DNA from: CAISTG01 sp964455185
Lineage (GTDB): Bacteria > Patescibacteriota > Patescibacteriia > 2-01-FULL-39-33
Assembly: GCA_964455185.1 (NCBI GenBank)
Contig: CAYVUR010000005.1
Span: forward strand, 1-34,348
DNA length: 34,348 nt
Reading direction: 5' to 3'
Shown here piece after piece: positions 6,933 through 12,919 of the stretch. The notes under the pieces were generated by a model. It was not told where the DNA came from, did not search any database, and worked only from the letters and a program-made list of their open reading frames with translations. Each line of letters opens with the position of its first letter. Position 1 is the stretch's first letter. The translations under genes and the position numbers were made by a program.

Positions 6933-8222
6933 ATGAAAACAGAAATAAAAAAATTACCTAAATCATTAGTCGAAATTTCCGTTGAACTTTCTACCGAAGA
7001 ATTAAAACCATATTTAGAAAAATCAGCTATTAAAATTTCAAAAACAGCAAAAATTGAAGGGTTTCGTCCCGGTAAAGCGCCTTATAGTATTGTTAAAGAA
7101 AAATTTGGTGAAATGACTATTTTACAAGAAGCAATTGATGATATTATTTCTAAAACATATTATCAAATTATAGTAGAAAACAAACTAGTAAGTATTGGGC
7201 AACCTAAAATAGATATTGAAAAAATGGCTCCAGAAAATTCATTTATTTACAAAGCTACTGTTCCTATTTTACCCAAAGTTACTTTAGGAGATTTTTCAAA
7301 AATAAAATTAAAACGAGAAGAAATTAAAATAACTGATGAAAAAGTTAATCAAATAATTGAAGAAATCCGCAAAATGCGGGCTACGCAAAAAAAAATAGAA
7401 CGAGCCGCTCAATCTGGTGATGCTCTTAAAATTGATTTTGATATTTATCGTGATGGCGTACCAATTGAACATGGAAAAAGTCAGGATTATCCAATTATTA
7501 TTGGCGAAGGAAAATTTATTCCGGGATTTGAAGATAATTTAATTGGCATGAAAGCTGGAGAAGAAAAAGAGTTTAAATTAAAATTTCCAGAAACATATTT
7601 TGAAAAATCTTTAGCAGGCAAGCCAGCGGAATTTAAAGTAAAAGTTAAAGAAGTTAATGAAGTAAAGTTACCTGAACTTAATGATAATTTTGCCAAAGAA
7701 ATTTCTGGTAATAAATATAATACGGTTGCTGATCTAAAAAATGGAATTGCTGAAAACTTAAAAGAAGAAGAAGAAAATAAACAAGAACAATTGTTAGAAA
7801 TTGCTTTATTTGAAGAAGCTGTTAAAGTTTGTGAATTTGAAGAATTACCAGAAATTTTAATAAATGAAGAAATACATCGTATGATTCATGAATTAGAAGA
7901 TAATATTACGATGAAAGGGCTTAATTTTGATGATTATCTAAAATCTATTAACAAAAATATTGAGGAATTAAAAGAAGGTATGAAACCTCAAGCTCAATTA
8001 CGCGTCAAAACTTCAATTTTAGCTCGTGAAATCTATCAGCAACAAAAATTTGAAGTAACTTCTGAAGAAATTGAAAAAGAAATTAATGATATTGCCAGTC
8101 ACTATCCAGCTAATCCAGATGTCTTAAAACAATTAAACACTGAGACTTATAAAGATTATCTCAAAAACTCAATAGGAAATAAAAAAGTAATTGAATACTT
8201 AAAAAAAATAATTATTAAATAA
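6933..8222 (+). CDS. tig: Trigger factor, ribosome-associated chaperone
   Basis: Binds at the ribosomal exit tunnel through protein L23 and shields nascent chains, with peptidyl-prolyl isomerase activity. The N-terminal ribosome-binding domain carries the signature GFRPGKAP at residues 43-50. An FKBP-like domain follows (about 155-245: SGDALKIDFD, GEGKFIPGFEDNLIGMKAGE, FPETYFEKSLAGKPAEF). The C-terminal helical arms (about 250-429) are rich in Glu and Lys. The 429-aa length matches E. coli (432). It is a single-gene unit with its own promoter and terminator. Confidence 0.96.
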   Translation: MKTEIKKLPKSLVEISVELSTEELKPYLEKSAIKISKTAKIEGFRPGKAPYSIVKEKFGEMTILQEAIDDIISKTYYQIIVENKLVSIGQPKIDIEKMAPENSFIYKATVPILPKVTLGDFSKIKLKREEIKITDEKVNQIIEEIRKMRATQKKIERAAQSGDALKIDFDIYRDGVPIEHGKSQDYPIIIGEGKFIPGFEDNLIGMKAGEEKEFKLKFPETYFEKSLAGKPAEFKVKVKEVNEVKLPELNDNFAKEISGNKYNTVADLKNGIAENLKEEEENKQEQLLEIALFEEAVKVCEFEELPEILINEEIHRMIHELEDNITMKGLNFDDYLKSINKNIEELKEGMKPQAQLRVKTSILAREIYQQQKFEVTSEEIEKEINDIASHYPANPDVLKQLNTETYKDYLKNSIGNKKVIEYLKKIIIK

Positions 8223-8230
8223 TATTAAAT

Positions 8231-8256
8231 AAAAAAAGCGCTATGGCGCTTTTTTT
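8231..8256 (+). terminator. Terminator of trigger factor gene
   Basis: Perfect 11-bp arms (8231-8241, 8246-8256) with a GCGC core, TATG loop and T-run, 8 nt after the tig stop codon. Confidence 0.8.
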
Positions 8257-8273
8257 ATTATAATAGATTATGA

Positions 8274-8302
8274 TTGGTTAATTAGCTGATTTAAGTTAAG
8301 AT
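8274..8302 (+). promoter_or_regulatory. Promoter of galE
   Basis: TTGGTT (8274-8279), 17-nt spacer, TAAGAT (8297-8302). Start expected near 8309, 13 nt before the galE ATG. No Shine-Dalgarno is present. Confidence 0.6.
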
Positions 8303-8321
8303 AGAAATAAATGATAAAAAT

Positions 8322-9281
8322 ATGAAAATACTTATTATCGGCGGAGCCGGGTACATCGGTAGTCATGTTTGTAAAGAATTAATTAAACAAGGGCATCAAA
8401 TAACTATTTTTGATAATTTATCTACTGGCCTAAAAGAAAATGTTCTACCAGCAGCAACATTTATTAAAGGAGATATTTTATTTCCTCATCAGCTTGATTC
8501 AGTTATGCCTGGCCAAGAAGCAATTATTCATTTAGCGGCTTTTAAAGCGGCAGGCGAATCAATGATTAATCCAGAAAAATATTCTATCAATAATCTCTGT
8601 GGCACTATCAATATTCTCAATTCCATGTGCCGAGCAAACATAAAAAAAATCATTTTTTCTTCTTCTGCAGCCGTTTATGGAGAACCTAAATATCTACCAT
8701 TAGATGAAAATCACCCAACAGAACCGATTAATTATTACGGTTTTACTAAATTAGAAATTGAAAAAATTCTCAAATGGTATTCTCAACTCAAAGCTATTAA
8801 TTTTGTTGCATTAAGATATTTCAATGCTGTTGGCTATGACCATGAAGGCGAATTAAGAGGATTAGAAAAAAATCCACAAAATTTATTGCCGATAGTAATG
8901 GAGACTATTTCCGGTAAACGAAAAAAATTACAAATTTTTGGTGATGATTATCCTACTGATGACGGTACTTGCATTCGCGACTATATTCATGTTGACGACT
9001 TAGCAACAGCCCATACTAAAGCACTAAATTATTTAACGGAAAAAAACAAAAACTTAATAGTAAATCTGGCAACCGGGCAAGGATTAAGTGTTAAAGATAT
9101 AATTACTGAAGCCAAAAAACAATCTGGGGTTGATTTTAATGTAGAAATAGTAGCACGTCGCCCCGGCGATCCGGCCAAGCTCTATGCTAGTAATGCTTTA
9201 GCTAAAAAACTACTTAATTGGCAACCGCAATATAGCGATTTAGAAACTATAGTTTTGACTACTCTTAAAGCTTATGGATAA
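8322..9281 (+). CDS. galE: UDP-glucose 4-epimerase GalE
   Basis: NAD-dependent short-chain dehydrogenase/reductase that interconverts UDP-glucose and UDP-galactose (or the N-acetyl forms), supplying activated sugars for surface glycans. The Rossmann motif GGAGYIGSH is at residues 7-15, the catalytic serine region SSSAAVYG at 113-120, and the Y139-x3-K143 pair in YYGFTK. The ALRYFNAVGYD and IRDYIHVDDLA segments are typical of GalE. The 319-aa length is slightly short (E. coli 338). Substrate preference cannot be told from sequence. The gene appears to be a single unit, followed by the independently promoted nfo operon. Confidence 0.93.
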   Translation: MKILIIGGAGYIGSHVCKELIKQGHQITIFDNLSTGLKENVLPAATFIKGDILFPHQLDSVMPGQEAIIHLAAFKAAGESMINPEKYSINNLCGTINILNSMCRANIKKIIFSSSAAVYGEPKYLPLDENHPTEPINYYGFTKLEIEKILKWYSQLKAINFVALRYFNAVGYDHEGELRGLEKNPQNLLPIVMETISGKRKKLQIFGDDYPTDDGTCIRDYIHVDDLATAHTKALNYLTEKNKNLIVNLATGQGLSVKDIITEAKKQSGVDFNVEIVARRPGDPAKLYASNALAKKLLNWQPQYSDLETIVLTTLKAYG

Positions 9282-9325
9282 AATAATTTATATTTAAAAA
9301 TTCTAACTTTTAATAATTAATTTGT

Positions 9326-9354
9326 TTGCTTAAAAACAATAAAAAGTTTACAAT
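9326..9354 (+). promoter_or_regulatory. Promoter of the endonuclease IV operon
   Basis: TTGCTT (9326-9331), 17-nt spacer, TACAAT (9349-9354). Start expected near 9361, before the ATG at 9377. The TTG that could be taken as an upstream start codon (9326) is part of this -35 box, which supports the ATG at 9377 as the real start. Confidence 0.7.
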
Positions 9355-9376
9355 TTATGTATTAATTACAAATTTC

Positions 9377-10234
9377 ATGTCTATCAAATATCCTCAAATA
9401 GGAGCGCATATTTCTGCTGCTGGCGATATTAGTCAAGCACCTCTAAGAGCCGTATCAGCTGGTTGTGAATGTTTTCAGTTTTTCTCTCGGCCACCACAAG
9501 GAGGGTCAGCAAAAATAATCACAATAAAACTAGCTACTGCTTTTAAAAATAACTGCGAAAAGTATAATTTAGAAAGTTATATCCACACTCCATATTATAT
9601 TAATCTCGCCTCTACTAAAAACAACATCTATTATGGATCAATTAAAGTTATTAGCGAGGAGTTAGAGCGAGGTTCTCTTTTGGAAGTTAAATATGTTATA
9701 ACGCATCTAGGTAGTTCTAAAGAATTAGGAGAAAAAAAAGGATTAAAAAAAGTTATTGAAGGATTAGAACAAATTATGAAAAATTATAAAGGTTCAACAG
9801 AATTATTGTTAGAAATTTCTGCTGGATCTGGCTTTATTATTGGTGATACTTTTGAAGAATTAGCCAATATAATTCATTATAATAAACTCAAAAAATACAA
9901 ATTAGGAATTTGCTTTGATACGGCACATGCTTTTGCTTCTGGTTATGATTTACGCACTAGCCAAGCGGTTAACAATACTTTTAAACAATTTAATAAAATT
10001 ATTGGTAAAGAAAAATTAAAATTAATTCATGCTAATGATTCTTTAACAGAAATTAATTCTAAAAAAGATCGTCATACTCATATTGGAGCAGGTAAAATTG
10101 GCTTAAAAGGATTTAAAGCTGTTGTTAATTATGCTAAAAAATTAAAAATTAATCTAGTTTTAGAAACGCCACATAAAGATTACAAAGATCAAGCGCTATT
10201 AAATGATATAAAAAAATTAAAAAGCTTTAGATAA
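9377..10234 (+). CDS. nfo: Endonuclease IV (AP endonuclease, Nfo family)
   Basis: Zinc-dependent TIM-barrel enzyme that cuts 5' of abasic sites in base excision repair. From the ATG at 9377 the protein is 285 aa, the normal size. It begins GAHISAAGD (zinc-region strand 1), then HTPYYINLAS, THLGSSK, LLLEISAGSG, the CFDTAHAFASGYD signature, LIHANDSLTEINSKKDRHTHIG and LVLETPHKD. Every metal-ligand position of the family (His, Glu and Asp residues) appears intact. An in-frame TTG at 9326 would add 17 unconserved residues and lies inside the promoter. It is the first of three tightly packed genes; the phosphoesterase starts 1 nt after its stop. Confidence 0.95.
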   Translation: MSIKYPQIGAHISAAGDISQAPLRAVSAGCECFQFFSRPPQGGSAKIITIKLATAFKNNCEKYNLESYIHTPYYINLASTKNNIYYGSIKVISEELERGSLLEVKYVITHLGSSKELGEKKGLKKVIEGLEQIMKNYKGSTELLLEISAGSGFIIGDTFEELANIIHYNKLKKYKLGICFDTAHAFASGYDLRTSQAVNNTFKQFNKIIGKEKLKLIHANDSLTEINSKKDRHTHIGAGKIGLKGFKAVVNYAKKLKINLVLETPHKDYKDQALLNDIKKLKSFR

Positions 10235-10235
10235 T

Positions 10236-10736
10236 ATGTTGTTAGCCATCATTTCTGATACTCATGATAATGTTTCTAATATTGAAAAATTTTTATCGTG
10301 GGCCAAAATAAACAAAATTAAAATAATTATTCATTGTGGAGATATTACTACTTCAGAAATGATTACAAAATTTTTTGGTCCAGCTAAAATTAACTTTCAT
10401 TGTGTTTTAGGTAATGCTAGTAATCATGAAACTATACCTCGTGCTTGTAAAAATTTTTCTAATACTAATTGCCATGGTGATAAGGGAGAATTAAATATTG
10501 AAAATCTTAAAATTGGTTTTTGTCATTTTCCAGAAACAGCCAAAAAAATGACACAAGAAGGAAATTATCAATTAATTTTTTATGGTCACACTCATAAACC
10601 ATGGATGGAAACTCTTAATAACAACTGCCAAATAATTAATCCGGGAACTTTAGGAGGTGTTTTTCAAAAAGCGACTTTTGCTATTTACGATACTAAAATA
10701 AAAAAAATAGAATTAAAAATATTGGAGCTGTTATGA
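10236..10736 (+). CDS. YfcE/MJ0936-type metallophosphoesterase
   Basis: 166-aa calcineurin-like phosphodiesterase. Two-metal ligands are visible: D8 and H10 (SDTH), D36 (CGD), N60 (LGN), H in FCHFPE, and GHTH followed by KPW. NPGTLGG near the end is typical of the YfcE/MJ0936 subgroup. Members hydrolyse model phosphodiesters and the physiological substrate is usually unknown. The usual GNCD motif reads GNAS here. It is the second gene of the nfo operon, with a 1-nt gap upstream and a 4-bp ATGA overlap with the YggU gene. Confidence 0.88.
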   Translation: MLLAIISDTHDNVSNIEKFLSWAKINKIKIIIHCGDITTSEMITKFFGPAKINFHCVLGNASNHETIPRACKNFSNTNCHGDKGELNIENLKIGFCHFPETAKKMTQEGNYQLIFYGHTHKPWMETLNNNCQIINPGTLGGVFQKATFAIYDTKIKKIELKILELL

Positions 10737-10954
10737 TTATTAAAGCTAAAATAAAAACTAATGCTAAAAAAAATTCTATTGAAAAATTATCTGATGGGTC
10801 ATATTTAATTACAACATCGGCTTTACCAATTGAAGGACAAGCTAATCGAGCAGTTATTGAATTATTATCTGATTATTTAGGAATAGCTAAATCAAAAATA
10901 AGTATAAAAAAAGGACAAAAATCAAAAAATAAAATTTTTAATATCAGTGGATAA
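10733..10954 (+). CDS. DUF167/YggU family protein
   Basis: 73-aa small conserved protein of the DUF167 (YggU) family, whose function is not known. Family marks are KIKTNAKKNSIEK near the N-terminus and the ALPIEGQANRAVIELLSDYLGI segment, followed by the basic SKISIKKGQKSKNK stretch. Its start overlaps the phosphoesterase stop by 4 bp (ATGA), and GGAG 7 nt before the ATG is one of the few Shine-Dalgarno-like sequences in the window. Both point to translational coupling. It is the last gene of the operon before the terminator at 11044. Confidence 0.85.
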   Translation: MIIKAKIKTNAKKNSIEKLSDGSYLITTSALPIEGQANRAVIELLSDYLGIAKSKISIKKGQKSKNKIFNISG

Positions 10955-11043
10955 ATTGTGATAAACTCTTTTATTGATAATAAAGTAAAATCAATATATA
11001 ATTATCATATCAATATAAAATAGTTGTATTAAAAATATTAATT

Positions 11044-11065
11044 TAGCTAAAATTAGCTATTTTTT
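11044..11065 (+). terminator. Probable terminator of the nfo operon
   Basis: TAGCTA (11044-11049), AAAT loop, TAGCTA (11054-11059), then six T. The stem is short and only moderately GC, so efficiency may be low. The region 10955-11086 holds nothing else that I can support. Confidence 0.5.
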
Positions 11066-11086
11066 ATTTCAATAAAAATTAAATTA

Positions 11087-11115
11087 TTGACTTTTTAATT
11101 TTTTTTTGATAAAAT
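11087..11115 (+). promoter_or_regulatory. Promoter of the structured RNA
   Basis: TTGACT (11087-11092), 17-nt T/A-rich spacer, TAAAAT (11110-11115). Start expected at about 11122. No protein gene follows for more than 1 kb on this strand, so the promoter appears to serve the folded RNA below. Confidence 0.75.
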
Positions 11116-11174
11116 ATCCTGTTTAGTTCTTAAACAAAAAATTAAATCTGATATTTTAATGGGTACGGCTCTGC

Positions 11175-11423
11175 AGGCACGACAAGCATAGGAATTATAT
11201 GGAGGATTTTCTCGGCTTCGGCTTGGAATTTACCTTAATATACTTTCTTTGTCTGCAGGGTTGTGCACATTAAATCAGTTTCTGCGGACCAAAACAAATA
11301 CCTTCACAAAAAATTGTCACCTTCCATTATATTTTTTGAGAAAATTCTTATTTCTTCTTCGGAAGAAAAACGCGTGGTGGACTGATTCGGCTAGGCACGA
11401 CAAGCATGGGAATTATTTGGAAG
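11175..11423 (+). repeat. Duplicated 31-nt core inside the structured RNA
   Basis: Copies at 11175-11205 and 11393-11423 match at 28 of 31 positions (differences at copy positions 16, 25 and 30). Both follow a long closing stem and lead into a UUCG-capped hairpin, then an (A)ATA(T/A)ACTTTC-like strand on the 3' side. Confidence 0.85.
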
Positions 11424-11524
11424 TTTTATTTGGGCTTCGGCTCGAATAATACTTTCGAAAATTTTCTTGCCTGGCCAAATCAGTCCATCGCGTCTAAATC
11501 TTTGGTCCGCAGAAACTGATTTAA
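11270..11524. repeat. Perfect 24-bp inverted repeat within the structured RNA
   Basis: The 24 bases at 11270-11293 are the exact reverse complement of 11501-11524. The arms enclose 207 nt containing module 2 and a UUCG hairpin. No target-site duplication flanks the arms and no transposase is nearby, so an RNA stem is more likely than a transposon end. Confidence 0.9.
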
Positions 11525-11555
11525 AAAATACCTCTCTTTTATAGAGAGGTATTTT
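11525..11555. terminator. Bidirectional terminator between the structured RNA and lgt
   Basis: Perfect 13-bp arms (11525-11537 and 11543-11555) around a 5-nt loop, with A/T-runs on both outer sides. It closes the plus-strand RNA and the minus-strand lgt gene. The lgt stop codon (11541-11539) lies in the loop. Confidence 0.85.
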
Positions 11556-12348
11556 GTTTAGTATTTTTTTTAAATAAAATAAAAAGCATAATTAAACCTA
11601 TTATAAACATTATCAAACTAACTAATTGGGGAAGGCGCCAACCAAAAATCATTAAAGTTTTATCAATCCTAACAAACTCCATCATAAATCTAATTAAACC
11701 ATAACCTATAATATAAAAAGAAGTTATTGATCCGGGTGGTAATTTATTTTTTCTTATCAATAAAAATAAAAATAAAAATAAAACAAAATTAAGCATTGAT
11801 TCATATAAAAAAGTAGGATGAAAATAAGTTGAATTTAAATATTGAATTGGACGAAATTTTATATCAATTGGAATTCCCCAAGGTAAATTAGTAGGACCGC
11901 CAAATAATTCTTGATTAAAATAATTACCCCAACGACCAATTGCTTGACCTAAAGGAAGACCAACTATTATTAAATCAATCCAATCTAAAATTCTTTGTTT
12001 ATTTTTTTTACACCAAATAATAAGAGCTATAATTCCTCCAATAATTGCCCCATGAATTGCTAATCCACCTTGCCAAATTTTAAAAATATCAAAAGGATAT
12101 TGAATAAAATAATCAAATTCAATAATTACAAAATCATACAAACGAGCACCAATAATTCCACCAACTATTAACCATAATACTAAAGAATAAATATCATCTG
12201 AATGACGACCACGAGATTTAGCTAAATAAGTAGAAACAAAAATTGCTGACATTAAACCAATTGCTATCATTAGTCCATACCAATGAAAAGTTAGTGGCCC
12301 TAATTCGAATAAAATTGGTTGCGGATTAAAATTATGTAAGAAATTCAT
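11539..12348 (-). CDS. lgt: Prolipoprotein diacylglyceryl transferase Lgt
   Basis: Integral membrane enzyme that attaches diacylglycerol to the lipobox cysteine of prolipoproteins, the first step of lipoprotein maturation. 269 aa with about seven hydrophobic segments. Family marks are FHWYGLMIAIG (21-31), GGLAIHGAIIGG with H99, the Lgt signature GQAIGRWGNYFNQELFGG (134-151, R139 essential in homologues), and the C-terminal YGLIRFMMEFVR. All key residues are present. Its start lies 26 nt beyond the terminator hairpin of the 118-aa gene upstream on the same strand, and no strong promoter of its own was seen. Expression may therefore depend on read-through. Confidence 0.95.
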   Translation of the reverse strand: MNFLHNFNPQPILFELGPLTFHWYGLMIAIGLMSAIFVSTYLAKSRGRHSDDIYSLVLWLIVGGIIGARLYDFVIIEFDYFIQYPFDIFKIWQGGLAIHGAIIGGIIALIIWCKKNKQRILDWIDLIIVGLPLGQAIGRWGNYFNQELFGGPTNLPWGIPIDIKFRPIQYLNSTYFHPTFLYESMLNFVLFLFLFLLIRKNKLPPGSITSFYIIGYGLIRFMMEFVRIDKTLMIFGWRLPQLVSLIMFIIGLIMLFILFKKNTKQNTSL

Positions 12349-12406
12349 ATGATAAAAATCTAAAAGTAAAAAGGCCGGTCAGGACCTTTATGCTCCCAAC
12401 CGGCAA
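12332..12406 (-). CDS. Possible 24-codon leader ORF overlapping the terminator and lgt start
   Basis: GGAGG (12418-12414) sits 7 nt before a TTG at 12406 that opens 24 codons (M/L-PVGSIKVLTGLFTFRFLS...) and ends at a TAA inside the lgt coding region (12334-12332). The frame runs straight through the terminator hairpin and past the lgt ATG (12348). Translation could melt the hairpin and hand ribosomes to lgt, an attenuator-like arrangement. This is speculative: the Shine-Dalgarno is strong, but the start codon is weak and there is no homology support. Confidence 0.25.
   Translation of the reverse strand: MPVGSIKVLTGLFTFRFLSYEFLT
12374..12404 (-). terminator. Strand-specific terminator of the 118-aa gene
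   Basis: In the minus-strand transcript GCCGGT pairs with ACCGGC, and the inner five pairs include two G-U wobbles that would be C-A mismatches on the other strand, so the hairpin is built for this strand. A 9-nt loop and a CTTTTT tail complete it. The stem is much more GC-rich than other terminators in the window. Confidence 0.8.
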
Positions 12407-12424
12407 AATCTTTCCTCCTCTAAT

Positions 12425-12781
12425 TTAGACCGCCTCCACTTGCGAAAAGTGACTTCCGTCACCATAAATGCGACATTCGATCTGTCTCGACTCCTTCTCC
12501 TTAACATCGCCATGCTTGCGATGTAATCCTCGACTCAAATTCATCCCATCCTCTTGGAATCGAACCTGGGAAAATCCAATGAATTTTCCCGCTTTTTTCC
12601 TAATCACATAACGCTTAACTGGGGCGAAAATACCCAAACTGCCATCTGGATCAAGCTGTTGTTTCAGCTTGTGACTCTGGCCAACCACTCCTTCAATAAA
12701 GGATTTGACCGCAGTATAATTGGGCCCAACTTTAAAATACTTCACGGATCCATCAAAATACTGGAAACGCACTAAGAACAT
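12425..12781 (-). CDS. 118-aa protein of unknown function with atypical composition
   Basis: Not recognised. The ATG at 12781 is chosen because a full Shine-Dalgarno (AAAGGAGG) lies 7 nt before it. The open frame continues 45 codons upstream, but that part is leader. The protein is soluble and basic, starts MFLVRFQYFDGSVKYFKVGP, has a compact alternating N-terminal region that could be beta-rich, then a Lys/Arg-rich middle (VKRYVIRKKAGKF) and a polar tail. Two 60-base lines within it (12421 and 12481) have 27 and 28 G+C, against 17 in a line of neighbouring lgt (12121). Codons such as CAG, AAG, GTG and CCC are frequent. Recent transfer or selection for high expression are both possible. Confidence 0.65.
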   Translation of the reverse strand: MFLVRFQYFDGSVKYFKVGPNYTAVKSFIEGVVGQSHKLKQQLDPDGSLGIFAPVKRYVIRKKAGKFIGFSQVRFQEDGMNLSRGLHRKHGDVKEKESRQIECRIYGDGSHFSQVEAV

Positions 12782-12824
12782 AAAAAATCCTCCTTTTACT
12801 GTTGGGACACTTTTGTATACTAAC

Positions 12825-12843
12825 AGACCACCATGATCTGTAG
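12825..12843 (-). promoter_or_regulatory. Hairpin in the leader of the 118-aa gene
   Basis: The leader of about 95 nt contains ACAGATC-ATGGT-GGTCTGT, a 7-bp stem (one G-U) with a 5-nt loop, about 45 nt before the start codon. On DNA it is also a near-palindromic operator-like site. The purpose is unknown. Confidence 0.35.
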
Positions 12844-12881
12844 CAACCAATAAAATATAAAAAGAACTAAATATATTAATT

Positions 12882-12909
12882 ATAATAGCATATTTTAAAA
12901 TAATGTCAA
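12882..12909 (-). promoter_or_regulatory. Promoter of the 118-aa gene
   Basis: TTGACA (12909-12904), 16-nt spacer, TATTAT (12887-12882), with a TG one base before the -10 box (extended -10). Start expected near 12875. It begins just past the PEP synthase stop, so this gene is an independent unit. Confidence 0.7.
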
Positions 12910-12919
12910 AGATCAAAAA

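Larger units (their letters stand above)
11122..11555 (+). ncRNA. Large structured non-coding RNA of unrecognised family (~430 nt)
   Basis: Bounded by a good promoter and an intrinsic terminator, and locally richer in G+C than its surroundings. In order: hairpin 11121-11135; module 1, closed by a stem 11160-11176/11253-11269 (16 of 17 positions pair, counting G-U); the 5' arm of a perfect 24-bp inverted repeat (11270-11293 with 11501-11524); a UUCG hairpin (11351-11357/11362-11368); module 2, closed by 11371-11396/11469-11492; then the 3' arm and the terminator. Each module opens with the same core (ACGACAAGCAT... at 11175-11205 and 11393-11423, 28 of 31 identical) and carries a UUCG-capped hairpin. 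I found none of the conserved marks of RNase P RNA, tmRNA, SRP RNA or a riboswitch that I know. Function unknown. It could be a stand-alone RNA or an RNP scaffold. Confidence 0.75.

Noticed and set aside
11201..11221. RNase P RNA-like patch (GGAGGA...TC.CGGCT)
   Set aside because: Only 12 of 17 bases match the conserved P4 5' strand, and the invariant GAAAGUCCGGGC is missing. The rest of the fold does not match RNase P.
11249..11449. 66-codon open frame (MSAGLCTLNQ...) inside the structured RNA region
   Set aside because: It overlaps the inverted-repeat arm and module 2, has no ribosome-binding site, and its residues look like translated stem sequence. The RNA structure explains the region better.
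11270..11524. Perfect 24-bp inverted repeat as a transposon or MITE end
   Set aside because: No target-site duplication, no transposase, and the arms fall within one promoter-to-terminator unit beside other RNA stems.
12782..12916. 45-codon upstream extension of the 118-aa protein
   Set aside because: It overlaps the predicted promoter and leader, and the ATG at 12781 has a perfect Shine-Dalgarno. The extension looks like translated A/T-rich leader.
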